Assembly (NCBI GenBank): GCA_937958185.1
Contig: CALFFN010000036.1
Span: forward strand, 1-64,000
Direction: 5' to 3'
From: an uncultured Neglectibacter sp.
GTDB lineage: Bacteria > Bacillota > Clostridia > Oscillospirales > Acutalibacteraceae
Length of the DNA stretch: 64,000 nucleotides
Positions 15,760-24,866 of the stretch are shown here, piece after piece. The translations under genes were made by a program, and so were the position numbers. The notes under the pieces are model-generated. The model saw only the letters and a list, made by a program, of their open reading frames with translations, had not been told where the DNA came from and did not search any database. Each line of letters starts with the position of its first letter. Positions within the stretch are counted from its first letter, which is position 1.

Positions 15760-18700
15760 ATGATACTGAAATCTTTGGAGCTGCAGGGGTTCAAGACCTT
15801 CCCGGATAAGACCACCCTGTCCTTTGAGCAGGGGGTCACCTCGGTAGTGGGACCCAACGGCAGCGGAAAAAGCAATATCAGCGACGCGATCCGCTGGGTG
15901 CTGGGGGAGCAGTCCGTCCGGGCGCTGCGGTGCTCTAAAATGGAGGACGTGATCTTTGGCGGCACCCCCCTGCGGAAAGCCATGGGCTATGCGGAGGTCA
16001 CGCTGTCTATCGACAACACCGACCGCCGGCTGCCCTTTGACGATGATGTTGTGGCGGTGACCCGGCGGTATTACCGTTCAGGGGAAAGCGAATATCTCAT
16101 CAACAAGGCGACCGTGCGCCTGAAGGATATCAACGAGCTCTTTATGGATACGGGCTTGGGACGGGACGGCTATTCCATGATCGGTCAGGGAAAGATCGAC
16201 AGCATCGTAGCCGCCCGGTCCGAGGATCGCCGGGAGATTTTTGAGGAAGCGGCAGGGATTTCCCGCTACCGCTACCGCAAGGAGGAATCGGAACGCCGCC
16301 TGCAAAAGGCGGAGGAAAACCTGGTGCGCCTGCGGGATATCCTGGGCGAGCTGGAGGAGCGGGTAGAGCCTTTGCGCATTCAGGCGGAAAAGGCGGAAAA
16401 ATTCATCGCCTACGATGAGGAAAAGAAGGGCCTGGAGATCGGCATTTGGCTGGAAACCCTGTCCCATTCGGAAAAGATCCTCCGGGAGCACGGGGAGAAG
16501 ATAGACCTGGCAAACGCCCGCCACGGGGAGATCGAAGAGGAACTGGGACAGATCTCCGCCCGGATAGAAGCGAATTTCCGGGAGACCAACGACTGCACCG
16601 GGCAGATGGAGCAGGTGCGGACGGAAGCCGCTGCTCTGGACGAACAGGCGGTGCGCACCGAGGGTGAGATCGACCTGCTGAAAAACGACATCGACCACGA
16701 CCGCCGGGACAAGGAGCGGTTGGAGGAGCAGATCGGTCAGGCAAAGCAGTCCGATGAAGCCATCGACAGGGAAATTGCCGCGAAGCAGGAAGAAATCGCG
16801 GAAAAAAGCCGGAGAATTGAGGAAAGCAGAGACAAGCTGGTTTCCTTTACAGATACCTTAGAGCAGCTGCGGCAGGGGGCGGACGAAGCTACCCGGCAGA
16901 TGGAGCAGGCGGCGGTGGAAGCCGCCCAGCGGAACGCGACCTTGTCCGAGGAACGCATTCGGCTGTCGTCTACCCAGTCTTCCATGGCGGAGATACGCCT
17001 GCGGGGCAGCGCGGTGGACGAAAGCGTGCGGCAGGCAAAGGAGCGGGAGACCGCCGCTCAAAAAACAGGGGAAGAGCTGGCACAGATGGTCGCCGATACG
17101 GAAGCTGCCATCTCTGCCGGGGAAAATACGGTAAAGGGCTATGAACTGCGGCTGGAGACCAGACAGAAGAAAGCGGCGGAAGCCAAGGAGCAGTGGGACA
17201 AGCTGACGCTGGACGCCAATGAACAGCTCCGCCGGGCAAGGCTGCTGGAGGATTTGGAGAGGAATTTGGAGGGCTTTGCCCAAAGCGTCAAAGCCGTGAT
17301 GAAAGAAGCAGGCAGGGGAATGCTGTCCGGCGTGTGCGGTCCTGTTTCCCGGATCTTGCAGGTGCCGGGCGAATACGCCGTGGCGCTGGAAACCGCCCTG
17401 GGCGCCGCCATGCAGAATGTGGTGGTGGAAACGGAGCAGGACGCCAAAAACGCCATCAATCTTCTGAAGCAGCGCGACCTGGGGCGGGCGACCTTCCTGC
17501 CCCTGACCACCATTCGCGGCAGCGTGCTGGAAAAGCGGGAAATGGAAGAGCTGCCCGGCTTTGTCGGCGTGGCTTCGGAGCTGTGTTCCTGCGAAAAAAA
17601 ATACGACGGCATTCGGGATTCCCTGCTGGGCAGGGTGGCGGTGGCGGAAGACCTGGACAGCGCCGTTGCCATTGCCAAACGCACCAAATACAAATTCCGG
17701 ATCGTCAGCCTGGACGGTCAGGTGGTCAATGCCGGCGGTTCTCTGACCGGCGGCTCCCGCGCGAAAAACTCCGGGCTTTTGAGCCGTGCGTCGGAGATAC
17801 AGCGCATTCGGGAAAAGGCGGCGGCTCTGCAGAAGAAAGCGGAAGAAGCCCAGAATACCTATAAAGAGCGGCAGACCGAGCTTTCCTCCGGGGAAGCGGA
17901 GCTGCAAGCCGCCCGGGGCGAGCTTGCGGGCTTGCAGGAGGAACGCATTAAGATCACTGCCGAATGCGCCCAGACCCAGCGGGAGCTGGAAGCTATCCGG
18001 CAGGAGGTGCAGAATCTGGAACGGGAAAAAACCGATTCCGCCGGGCGTTTGCAGGAGCTGGAAGCCCAGGAAAAGGACGCCCAGGCGAAAATCGAGGAAT
18101 TGACCCGCCAGGTGGAGCAGGCGGAGGAAGAAAACAGCAAGCTAGCAGGCAGCCGGGAGGAACAGATGGCGCGGTGTGAAGACATTTCCCACACCATTCA
18201 GGAAATACGTTTAAGTGAGTTCTCCGCCCAGAAGGACAAGGAAACGCTGGAAGCTGCCGTGGAGGAACTGAAAGCCAGAAAGCTGGATTCCGCCGGAGCG
18301 GCTGAGCGCCTGCGGGAGGAAGCGGCAGCTTTGGAGAGCCGGGCGGCGGAGTTGGCAGCACAGATAGAGACCTGCAAAGAGCGGGCAGCGGAATATCGGA
18401 AACAGGCGGAGGAAAAGCGCCAAAGCGTGCAGACCATCGCCGAAAGGCGCACCGCGCTGGAAAAGGAAGCCGGCGACCTGCGGGCAAAGGAGCGGGAGAT
18501 CAGCCTGGAGCGGGAAAATATCGGGCACGAGCTGGCAAGGCTGCACGAGCGCTCCGACGGTCTCCAAAAGGAATACGATACCATCATCACCCGGCTGTGG
18601 GAGGATTACGAGCTGACCCGCCGGGAAGCAGAGGAGATCGGCACGAAGATCGACGACCTGCCTGCCGCCCAGCGCACCCTTGCCGATTTGAAAAACAAGA

Positions 18701-19323
18701 TCCGCGCCCTGGGCGTGGTAAACGTGGGCGCTGTGGTGGAATACAAGGAAGTTTCTGAGCGGTACGAGTTTTTGAACGCGCAGGTGGGCGACGTGGAGAA
18801 GTCCAAAGCGGAGCTTTTGGACCTGATAGAAGACCTGACCAGGCACATGAAGGAGCAGTTCACCCTGCGGTTTGCGGAAATCAACAGCCATTTCGGCACG
18901 ATCTTCCGGGAGCTGTTCGGCGGCGGCGCGGCGGAGCTTTCCTTTACCGACGAGGAGGACGTGCTCCATTCCGGCATTGAGATCAAGGTCCACCCGCCGG
19001 GGAAGATCGTCACCCATATCGAGTCCCTTTCCGGCGGCGAAAAGGCGCTGGTGGCCATTTCCATTTACTTTGCCATCATGCGGGTGAATCCCCCGCCCTT
19101 CTGTGTGCTGGACGAGATCGAAGCGGCGCTGGACGATGTGAACGTCAACCGCTTTGCCCAATACTTACGCAGGATGAGCGGCAATTCCCAGTTCATTGCT
19201 ATCACTCACCGCCGGGGCACCATGGAGGGCAGCGATATGCTCTACGGCGTGACCATGCAGGACGAGGGTATTTCCAAGCTGCTGGCGCTGAAAACAGAGG
19301 AAGCGGCAGAGTTCTGTACATAG
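15760..19323 (+). CDS. smc: Chromosome segregation protein SMC
   Basis: SMC forms the ring-shaped condensin ATPase with ScpA and ScpB that organises newly replicated origins. The 1187-residue protein starts MILKSLELQGFKTFPDKTTL, with Walker A GPNGSGKS at residues 31-38. Long coiled coils (about 170-500 and 680-1020) flank a hinge around 515-660 (GVCGPVSRILQVPGEYAVAL...). The C-terminal head has the signature LSGGEKALVAI and Walker B PFCVLDEIEAALDD. ATG 15760 follows AGGAGAG. ftsY, normally the next gene, is displaced by about 1.9 kb of accessory genes. Confidence 0.97.
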   Translation: MILKSLELQGFKTFPDKTTLSFEQGVTSVVGPNGSGKSNISDAIRWVLGEQSVRALRCSKMEDVIFGGTPLRKAMGYAEVTLSIDNTDRRLPFDDDVVAVTRRYYRSGESEYLINKATVRLKDINELFMDTGLGRDGYSMIGQGKIDSIVAARSEDRREIFEEAAGISRYRYRKEESERRLQKAEENLVRLRDILGELEERVEPLRIQAEKAEKFIAYDEEKKGLEIGIWLETLSHSEKILREHGEKIDLANARHGEIEEELGQISARIEANFRETNDCTGQMEQVRTEAAALDEQAVRTEGEIDLLKNDIDHDRRDKERLEEQIGQAKQSDEAIDREIAAKQEEIAEKSRRIEESRDKLVSFTDTLEQLRQGADEATRQMEQAAVEAAQRNATLSEERIRLSSTQSSMAEIRLRGSAVDESVRQAKERETAAQKTGEELAQMVADTEAAISAGENTVKGYELRLETRQKKAAEAKEQWDKLTLDANEQLRRARLLEDLERNLEGFAQSVKAVMKEAGRGMLSGVCGPVSRILQVPGEYAVALETALGAAMQNVVVETEQDAKNAINLLKQRDLGRATFLPLTTIRGSVLEKREMEELPGFVGVASELCSCEKKYDGIRDSLLGRVAVAEDLDSAVAIAKRTKYKFRIVSLDGQVVNAGGSLTGGSRAKNSGLLSRASEIQRIREKAAALQKKAEEAQNTYKERQTELSSGEAELQAARGELAGLQEERIKITAECAQTQRELEAIRQEVQNLEREKTDSAGRLQELEAQEKDAQAKIEELTRQVEQAEEENSKLAGSREEQMARCEDISHTIQEIRLSEFSAQKDKETLEAAVEELKARKLDSAGAAERLREEAAALESRAAELAAQIETCKERAAEYRKQAEEKRQSVQTIAERRTALEKEAGDLRAKEREISLERENIGHELARLHERSDGLQKEYDTIITRLWEDYELTRREAEEIGTKIDDLPAAQRTLADLKNKIRALGVVNVGAVVEYKEVSERYEFLNAQVGDVEKSKAELLDLIEDLTRHMKEQFTLRFAEINSHFGTIFRELFGGGAAELSFTDEEDVLHSGIEIKVHPPGKIVTHIESLSGGEKALVAISIYFAIMRVNPPPFCVLDEIEAALDDVNVNRFAQYLRRMSGNSQFIAITHRRGTMEGSDMLYGVTMQDEGISKLLALKTEEAAEFCT

Positions 19324-19404
19324 CGGTTTGCCTTCAGATGCCCGCCGTTCTCTGGGAACGGGATATAATTCAAAAAAGCAAATCGGTATTTATGGAGGAT
19401 ATGA

Positions 19405-19953
19405 GTGAAGTCATTTGATGAACTGATTCTGGTGAATTATTGTTATCCAGATTGTATTCCATTAAAAAATATAATGCGGCTTCCACAAAAAGAAGCATTT
19501 GCATTGGCTTCTGCGTTTGCAGGATCACACCCGGAAACTACAGCCTTTTATCGATTTGCAGATTTTGAAAATTATTATGCATTACGAAAAAATCAAGATG
19601 AATATTTATATTCACGATTCCTTGAATTAGGCGGTACGCCGGAAGAAAAGCATCCACTCTCTTTTGTAATAGAAGGAAGCGATTATCTTCATGACTGGTT
19701 TGGAAAGGGAATAGAGTCCAGATTGCGTTTGCGGGATATCCGACCGTGTCATATCAGTTTCACAATAGGGGACAGCAGGGCTGATTACAAGAAATACGGA
19801 AGGATAGAGTTACTGACAATGGAGGATATCAAAGAACAGCTGCTAAAGTATGGTAACGATTTTGACGCTTTTATGAAAGCAATAGGCAGGCATTACATAG
19901 AAGCACAGCTTTGGACAGACAAATATATTGCAGAGGAATATTTGATAAAATAG
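19405..19953 (+). CDS. Hypothetical protein, AT-rich
   Basis: I do not recognise this 182-residue soluble protein. It has no signal peptide or membrane segment, is rich in aromatic residues (Tyr, Phe, His) and has a highly charged C-terminal half. It starts at GTG 19405, with TGGAGG about 9 bases before it; the nearby ATG is out of frame and stops at once. The coding sequence is clearly more AT-rich than the genes around it and uses many A/T-ending codons, which suggests recent acquisition. It lies in the smc-ftsY gap with two other accessory genes on the same strand. Confidence 0.65.
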   Translation: MKSFDELILVNYCYPDCIPLKNIMRLPQKEAFALASAFAGSHPETTAFYRFADFENYYALRKNQDEYLYSRFLELGGTPEEKHPLSFVIEGSDYLHDWFGKGIESRLRLRDIRPCHISFTIGDSRADYKKYGRIELLTMEDIKEQLLKYGNDFDAFMKAIGRHYIEAQLWTDKYIAEEYLIK

Positions 19954-20003
19954 AATTGGATTTTTGATAAAATGGTTGCCTGGGAAAAAGGAGGTCCGCT
20001 TTT

Positions 20004-20639
20004 ATGGCGTTTGATTTTAAGAAAGAATACAAAGAGTTCTATTTGCCGAAGAACCGACCGGGAATCGTTACGGTTCCCAGGGCAAATTACATTGCCGTCC
20101 GCGGCGAGGGCGACCCCAATCAGGCGGGCGGCGCGTACCAGCAGGCAATCAGTGTTTTGTACGCCGTTGCCTATACGCTGAAGATGAGCTATAGATCCGA
20201 CTATAAAATCGAGGGCTTTTTTGAATATGTGGTCCCACCGCTGGAGGGCTTTTGGTGGCAGGAAAATACAGTGGGCGCGGACTATGGAAAAAAGAACGGT
20301 TTTCACTGGATCTCTGTGATCCGGCTGCCCGATTTTGTAACGGAACGGGATTTCCAGTGGGCGGTGGAGACCGCGGCGAAAAAGAAAAAACTGGACTGCT
20401 CGGCGGCTGAATTTTTCACGGTGGAGGAAGGGCTTTGCGTGCAGATGATGCACGAGGGCGCTTTTGACGACGAACCGATGAGCGTTGCGCAGATGGACGC
20501 TTATTTGGAAGAGCATGGCTATGAAAACGACTTCGGCGGCGAGCGGCTCCATCATGAAATCTATCTGTCGGACCCGAGAAAAGCGCCGCCGGAGAAATGG
20601 AAAACTGTGATCCGCCACCCAATCAGGCGGAGACCGTGA
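20004..20639 (+). CDS. GyrI-like small-molecule-binding domain protein
   Basis: The 211-residue protein resembles stand-alone GyrI-like/SOUL-type effector-binding proteins. It begins MAFDFKKEYKEFYLPKNRPG, with the typical PRANYIAVRGEGDPN, then YAVAYTLKMSY, VVPPLEGFWW and, near the C-terminus, LHHEIYLSDPRK. Family members bind lipophilic cations or act as antirepressors, and no DNA-binding domain is present here. AAAGGAGG precedes the ATG. It is probably co-transcribed with the VanZ-like gene that begins 23 bp downstream. Confidence 0.75.
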   Translation: MAFDFKKEYKEFYLPKNRPGIVTVPRANYIAVRGEGDPNQAGGAYQQAISVLYAVAYTLKMSYRSDYKIEGFFEYVVPPLEGFWWQENTVGADYGKKNGFHWISVIRLPDFVTERDFQWAVETAAKKKKLDCSAAEFFTVEEGLCVQMMHEGAFDDEPMSVAQMDAYLEEHGYENDFGGERLHHEIYLSDPRKAPPEKWKTVIRHPIRRRP

Positions 20640-20662
20640 AAGCGCAAAAAGGAGGAACTCAG

Positions 20663-21235
20663 ATGAAAACGGCAAAAAGGGAAAAGCTTGTTACCTTTTT
20701 CCTGTATCTCGTATTTGCGTTTTATCTGCTGCTCCTTTTTCTGATCTTATTTCGGCAGCGCCATTCTGTCCGCTCCTTCAACCTGGTTCCTTTCCGCGGG
20801 ATTTTCAGTTATTTGACAGGTATTGATCTGATATCCGGCACAGAAGACCCTGCATTTCTGCGGGGATTTGCCCTCAGTAATCTGTTGGGGAATATCGTGA
20901 TCTTTATTCCCTTGGGTGTGTATTTTACTTTGCTGAATCCCAAAAAGGGGATTTGGAGAAACACTTTGCTGGTTATGGCAGTGAGCGCGGCGGTGGAGAT
21001 GGTACAATTTGCCTTTCAGCTGGGAATCGGCGATGTCGATGATGTGATCCTGAACGGCATAGGCGGCCTTTTGGGCGTGCTGCTGTGCAAAGGGCTCTAC
21101 CGGCTGTGTAAAGAGGACGAAGCGGGGGTGCGCCGCGCGGTGGCGATTTTTGCCCCGATAGCAGGCGTTTTGAGCTTTGCGATCCTCATTTTGCAAAACT
21201 ACGGGTCGGTTTTTCTGAATTTCATTTTCAAATAA
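20663..21235 (+). CDS. VanZ-family membrane protein
   Basis: The 190-residue protein has about five membrane helices and the VanZ pattern: NLVPFRGI after the first helix, NLLGNIVIFIPLGVY in the middle, then AVEMVQFAFQLGIGDVDDVILNGIGGLLG. The acidic GDVDDVxLNxxG motif is diagnostic. VanZ gives low-level teicoplanin resistance in Enterococcus, but most homologues have no assigned substrate. The start at ATG 20663 is set by AAAGGAGG upstream. Confidence 0.82.
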   Translation: MKTAKREKLVTFFLYLVFAFYLLLLFLILFRQRHSVRSFNLVPFRGIFSYLTGIDLISGTEDPAFLRGFALSNLLGNIVIFIPLGVYFTLLNPKKGIWRNTLLVMAVSAAVEMVQFAFQLGIGDVDDVILNGIGGLLGVLLCKGLYRLCKEDEAGVRRAVAIFAPIAGVLSFAILILQNYGSVFLNFIFK

Positions 21236-21271
21236 AGATTTCACCTGAACAGGAGAAAGGGACGTGACAGT

Positions 21272-22477
21272 ATGGGCTTTTTTGAAAAAATCCGGGACGG
21301 GCTGAAAAAGACCCGGGACAATATCAGCGGGCAGATCACCCAGATGGTGAACTCCTTTACGAAAATCGACGAGGAGCTGTTCGAGGAGCTGGAAGAGCTG
21401 CTGGTCATGGGGGACGTGGGGGTGGAGACCTCCGTGTACATCACCGATGAGCTGAGAAAGAAAATCAAGGAAAAGGGCATTACCGACCCTTCCCTTATCA
21501 TGGACGAGCTGAAGGAGATCGTGCGGGAGCTGCTTTCCGGCGACGATACACTGCACCTGTCCACCAAGCCTTCCGTGATCCTTGTCATCGGCGTCAACGG
21601 CGTAGGCAAGACCACTACCATCGGCAAGCTGGCTGCCCGGCTGAAAGCGGAGGGGAAGTCTGTGATTTTGGGCGCGGCGGATACGTTCCGCGCCGCCGCC
21701 ATCGAGCAGCTTGACGTCTGGGCACAGCGGGCCCAGGTGCCCATGATAAAGCACGGCGAGGGGGCTGACCCTGCTGCCGTGGTGTATGATACCATTTCCG
21801 CCGCCAAAGCAAGGGGCTGTGATGTGGTGATCTGCGACACGGCGGGGCGGCTGCACAACAAGAAGAACCTGATGGACGAGCTGGCGAAAATTTCTCGCGT
21901 GATCGACCGGGAGCTGCCCGGCTGCGACCGGGAGACCCTGCTGGTGCTGGACGCCGCCACCGGGCAGAACGCCGTCAATCAGGCCCGGGAGTTCCAAAGC
22001 GCCGCCGGGATCACCGGCATTGTACTGACCAAGCTGGACGGCACACCCAAGGGCGGCGTGGTGTTGCCCATCAAGAAGGACCTGGGGCTTTCTGTTAAAT
22101 TTATCGGCGTAGGCGAGCAGGTGGACGATCTGCAGCCCTTTGACGCCGCCGCCTTTACGGACGCCCTGTTCGATTCGGGAGAAAATCCGCCGGAGCAGAA
22201 AGCGGTATCTTCCGAGCCGGAAGAAGCGGTTCCTGCCCGGCAGGAGGAAGCGGCTGTGCAGCCTTCTCAGCCGGAGCCGGAAGAAACCCCGGAGGAAAAG
22301 CAAAAACGGTTCCGCGCCTTTGTGGACGGGCTGTTGGAAAAGCTGGATCGAAACGAGAACGTTCACGATCTGCTTCCTGAGCTTGTCCGCTGGCGGGACG
22401 ACAGCTCACTGGAACGGGACGATCAGCGTCTGGTGAGGAATCTGCTGCTGACTGTGGAAAACCGGGAAAACGGATAG
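21272..22477 (+). CDS. ftsY: Signal recognition particle receptor FtsY with a C-terminal tail
   Basis: FtsY docks SRP-ribosome complexes at the membrane by reciprocal GTPase activation with Ffh. The N domain starts immediately (MGFFEKIRDGLKKTRDNISG). The G domain has GVNGVGKTTTIGKLA, the insertion ADTFRAAAIEQL, CDTAGRLHNKKNLM, TKLDGTPKGG and GVGEQVDDLQPF. The canonical fold ends near residue 305. About 95 further residues follow: a Pro/Glu/Ala-rich linker, then a charged, apparently helical segment. FtsY acidic extensions normally lie at the N-terminus, so this C-terminal tail is unusual. The 401-residue length and the ribosome site GGAGAAAGGG are otherwise normal. Confidence 0.93.
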   Translation: MGFFEKIRDGLKKTRDNISGQITQMVNSFTKIDEELFEELEELLVMGDVGVETSVYITDELRKKIKEKGITDPSLIMDELKEIVRELLSGDDTLHLSTKPSVILVIGVNGVGKTTTIGKLAARLKAEGKSVILGAADTFRAAAIEQLDVWAQRAQVPMIKHGEGADPAAVVYDTISAAKARGCDVVICDTAGRLHNKKNLMDELAKISRVIDRELPGCDRETLLVLDAATGQNAVNQAREFQSAAGITGIVLTKLDGTPKGGVVLPIKKDLGLSVKFIGVGEQVDDLQPFDAAAFTDALFDSGENPPEQKAVSSEPEEAVPARQEEAAVQPSQPEPEETPEEKQKRFRAFVDGLLEKLDRNENVHDLLPELVRWRDDSSLERDDQRLVRNLLLTVENRENG

Positions 22478-22492
22478 GAAAGAGGGAAAAAC

Positions 22493-23074
22493 ATGAAATT
22501 TGTAATTGCCACCCACAACAGGGGAAAGGTTGTGGAATTTAAGAGAATGCTGGAGCCTATGGGCATCGAGGTGGTGACGGCGGAGCTTTCGGAGCCGGAA
22601 GAAACGGGAACCACCTTTGAAGAGAACGCTTTCATCAAAGCGGAAGCTGCCTGCCGGGAAACGGGTCTGCCCGCTGTGGCGGACGATTCCGGGCTGTGCG
22701 TGGATCATCTGGGCGGCGAGCCGGGCATTTATTCCGCCCGTTTTGCCGAGCCGGGCAAGCGCAGGCTCACCGTACTTCAAAAGCTTCAGGGCGTGCCCAA
22801 AGAGCAGCGGGGCGCCCATTTTACCAGCGCCGTGTGTTGTGTGTTCCCAAACGGGGACAGGATCGAAGCCGAGGGGAAATGCTATGGCGCCATTGCCTTT
22901 GAATCCCGGGGCGAAAACGGCTTTGGCTATGATTCCATTTTCGAGCAGGACGGACGCACCTTTGGGGAGATGTCCGATGAAGAAAAGGACGCCCGCAGCC
23001 ACCGGGGCTTCGCCTTTCAGGAGTTTGAAAAAAAGCTGAAAGCGTACCTGAAAAGCCATGGGGAAAACGGGTGA
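22493..23074 (+). CDS. rdgB: Non-canonical purine NTP pyrophosphatase (RdgB/HAM1)
   Basis: This enzyme hydrolyses ITP, dITP and XTP to monophosphates, keeping deaminated purines out of nucleic acids. The 193-residue protein begins MKFVIATHNRGKVVEFKRML and shows TFEENAFIKAEAA, ADDSGLCVDHLGGEPGIYSARF and GENGFGYDSIFEQD, the family signatures. It starts 15 bp after ftsY and overlaps the cupin gene by four bases. Confidence 0.93.
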   Translation: MKFVIATHNRGKVVEFKRMLEPMGIEVVTAELSEPEETGTTFEENAFIKAEAACRETGLPAVADDSGLCVDHLGGEPGIYSARFAEPGKRRLTVLQKLQGVPKEQRGAHFTSAVCCVFPNGDRIEAEGKCYGAIAFESRGENGFGYDSIFEQDGRTFGEMSDEEKDARSHRGFAFQEFEKKLKAYLKSHGENG

Positions 23075-23445
23075 AAACCATGGAGTTTATAGAGAAAAGC
23101 AAAATTGTCGGTCTATCAAATCCGGGCGTGGTGTCCCGGCAGCTATTGAACCCTGACAATTCGTCCAGCGAAAGAGTGACGATTACGGAGGTCCATGTGG
23201 AGCCGGGGGCAAGCCAGCCGCGGCATACGCATGAGGCTTCCGAGCAGGTGTGGTACGCGCTGAAGGGGCAGGGCAGGCTGCTTCTCCGAAACGGGGAGGA
23301 AAAGGCATTTCAGGCGGGAGACGTGGTGCGGTTCACAGAGAAAGAGATCCATGGGTTCCGCAACGACAGCGGCGGGGAATTTGTCTATCTTTCCGTAACA
23401 GCCCCGCCGTTCCATTTTGGGACGGCTTATCAGAAAAAAGAATGA
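23071..23445 (+). CDS. Single-domain cupin protein
   Basis: The 124-residue protein is a single conserved beta-barrel. Cupin motif 1 reads PRHTHEASEQVWYALKGQG and motif 2 reads FQAGDVVRFTEKEIHGF. The two His and the Glu of motif 1 and the His of motif 2 give a complete metal site. The function is not predictable; small cupins include isomerases and dioxygenases. It starts at GTG 23071, overlapping the rdgB stop; ATG 23080 is an alternative. Confidence 0.75.
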   Translation: MKTMEFIEKSKIVGLSNPGVVSRQLLNPDNSSSERVTITEVHVEPGASQPRHTHEASEQVWYALKGQGRLLLRNGEEKAFQAGDVVRFTEKEIHGFRNDSGGEFVYLSVTAPPFHFGTAYQKKE

Positions 23446-23494
23446 TGGCTCCCGCGTGACAGGAGCCCGGCGCCGGGGAGGCTTTGACAGGAAA

Positions 23495-24028
23495 ATGAGG
23501 TTAGAAAAAGAGATCGTCGGGGAACGTGTTGCCCTGCGCAGCTATGAAAGCGCCGATTTGGATTTTTGTACGGGTATGTGGCTTGATCCTGAAAATGGCA
23601 GGTATTTAAGCGACCCCACGGCGGAATATGTGGACGAAGCGTACCGAAAGGCGCTGAATGCCATGCAGGAGAGTGAAGATGGGTATTATCTTATTGCGGA
23701 GAAAAAAGATACCGGGGAAGCCATCGGCACCTGCTGCGCTTTCCCTGATTCGGAGGGAAAAACCTATGATATCGGCTACTGCGTCCATATGAGCTGCTGG
23801 AAACAGGGATATGGCACGGAAATCGTCAGGCTTTTGACCGGCTGGATCAGGAAGCAGGGCGCGGAAAGGGTCACGGCGGAGGCTGCGGTGGAAAATGCCG
23901 GCTCCTGCAGGCTGCTGGAAAGCTGCGGCTTTACCGTTCACAAGGAGAGCGAGTTCAAAAAGTATGGCATGGATAGAAAATTCAAAAGTTATGTCTACCA
24001 AAAGGACTGGAAAGGAAGAAAACCATGA
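23495..24028 (+). CDS. GNAT-family N-acetyltransferase
   Basis: The 177-residue protein belongs to the RimJ/RimL-like branch. It begins MRLEKEIVGERVALRSYESADL and has the acetyl-CoA-binding strand-loop region YDIGYCVHMSCWKQGYGTEI and AAVENAGSCRLLESCGFTV. The acceptor substrate is unknown. I use ATG 23495; longer in-frame starts would overlap the cupin gene and lack family similarity. It overlaps the next gene by four bases (ATGA). Confidence 0.8.
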   Translation: MRLEKEIVGERVALRSYESADLDFCTGMWLDPENGRYLSDPTAEYVDEAYRKALNAMQESEDGYYLIAEKKDTGEAIGTCCAFPDSEGKTYDIGYCVHMSCWKQGYGTEIVRLLTGWIRKQGAERVTAEAAVENAGSCRLLESCGFTVHKESEFKKYGMDRKFKSYVYQKDWKGRKP

Positions 24029-24483
24029 AAGCTGTTTGCGGATTGAATTGTAGCGAATGCTCGGAAAAGGAAACTTGCCCGGGGTGTGAGAAAATCGGCG
24101 GGGACGGGAAATGTGTGATCGCCGCCTGCGCCGCTGCCCATGCCGGAGAAAGCGGCTGTGAAAGCTGCCACTTTTTTGACGGCTGCGGTACCAGCGAGCA
24201 GCTGTTCCGGGAGTTCAAAGCCCTTGGGATTGAGGACATGCCGGAGATCACCTATCTGAACGCGCTGCCCGGTCACTTTATCAATTTGGAATATACCCTG
24301 CCCGGAGGGCGGAAGGTAAAGCTGTGGGACGACAAGCGCATCTATTGGGGAAACCAGGTGGAAAAGAAAGGTAGCGACCGCTGTTACGGGCTAACTGCCG
24401 ATGAAAACTATCTTCTTGTCTGCGAATACGGCTGTGGCGGTTCGGACCCGGAAATCGTCTGCTTCCGGCGCAGAAAGAAATGA
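24025..24483 (+). CDS. Cysteine-rich DUF3795-like protein
   Basis: The 152-residue protein starts MKAVCGLNCSECSEKETCPGC, with many Cys spaced as CxxxCxxC and later CESCHFFDGCG, a pattern seen in small DUF3795-type proteins thought to bind zinc or an iron-sulfur cluster. The C-terminal half ends CEYGCGGSDPEIVCFRRRKK. It is translationally coupled to the acetyltransferase upstream. No biochemical role is established. Confidence 0.6.
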   Translation: MKAVCGLNCSECSEKETCPGCEKIGGDGKCVIAACAAAHAGESGCESCHFFDGCGTSEQLFREFKALGIEDMPEITYLNALPGHFINLEYTLPGGRKVKLWDDKRIYWGNQVEKKGSDRCYGLTADENYLLVCEYGCGGSDPEIVCFRRRKK

Positions 24484-24559
24484 TTTATGTAAACTGAACA
24501 TCTAATAACTATAGAAATTGCGCACAAAGATTGTGAGTCTGTTTTAGAAAGGAAAAATT

Positions 24560-24856
24560 ATGTTAACCAGTAAGCAGCGGGCGTATTTGCGCTCCTTAGC
24601 AGTAAACGAGGACACCATTCTGATGGTGGGAAAGTCCGGCATGGGGCAGGAGATCGTGAAGCAGGCGGATTCGGCTTTGGAAAAGCGGGAGTTTATCAAG
24701 GGTCGGGTGCTGCCGGATACCTCCCCGATCTCTTCCCGGGAAGCGGCGGAGGAGCTGGCGGCGAAAACGGGCAGCGATGTGGTGCAGGTCATCGGTTCCC
24801 GGTTTGTGCTGTACCGCCGGAAAAAGAAGGACCCGAAGATCGTGCTGCCGAGGTAA
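24560..24856 (+). CDS. yhbY: YhbY/CRM-domain RNA-binding protein
   Basis: The 98-residue protein is a single CRM domain, beginning MLTSKQRAYLRSLAVNEDTI. It shows the GKSGMGQEIVKQADSALEKREFIKGRVL segment with the GxxG loop, and ends VVQVIGSRFVLYRRKKKDPKI. YhbY associates with pre-50S particles and is involved in large-subunit assembly. It lies upstream of nadD-yqeK-rsfS as in many Clostridia. AGAAAGG precedes the ATG. Confidence 0.9.
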   Translation: MLTSKQRAYLRSLAVNEDTILMVGKSGMGQEIVKQADSALEKREFIKGRVLPDTSPISSREAAEELAAKTGSDVVQVIGSRFVLYRRKKKDPKIVLPR

Positions 24857-24866
24857 GGCGCAGCCT

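Noticed and set aside
24484..24559. TTATGTAAACT shared by 24483-24495, 61773-61785 and a stretch near 7567
   Set aside because: One copy lies within a conserved coding region and flanks differ; most likely chance similarity of an AT-rich word.
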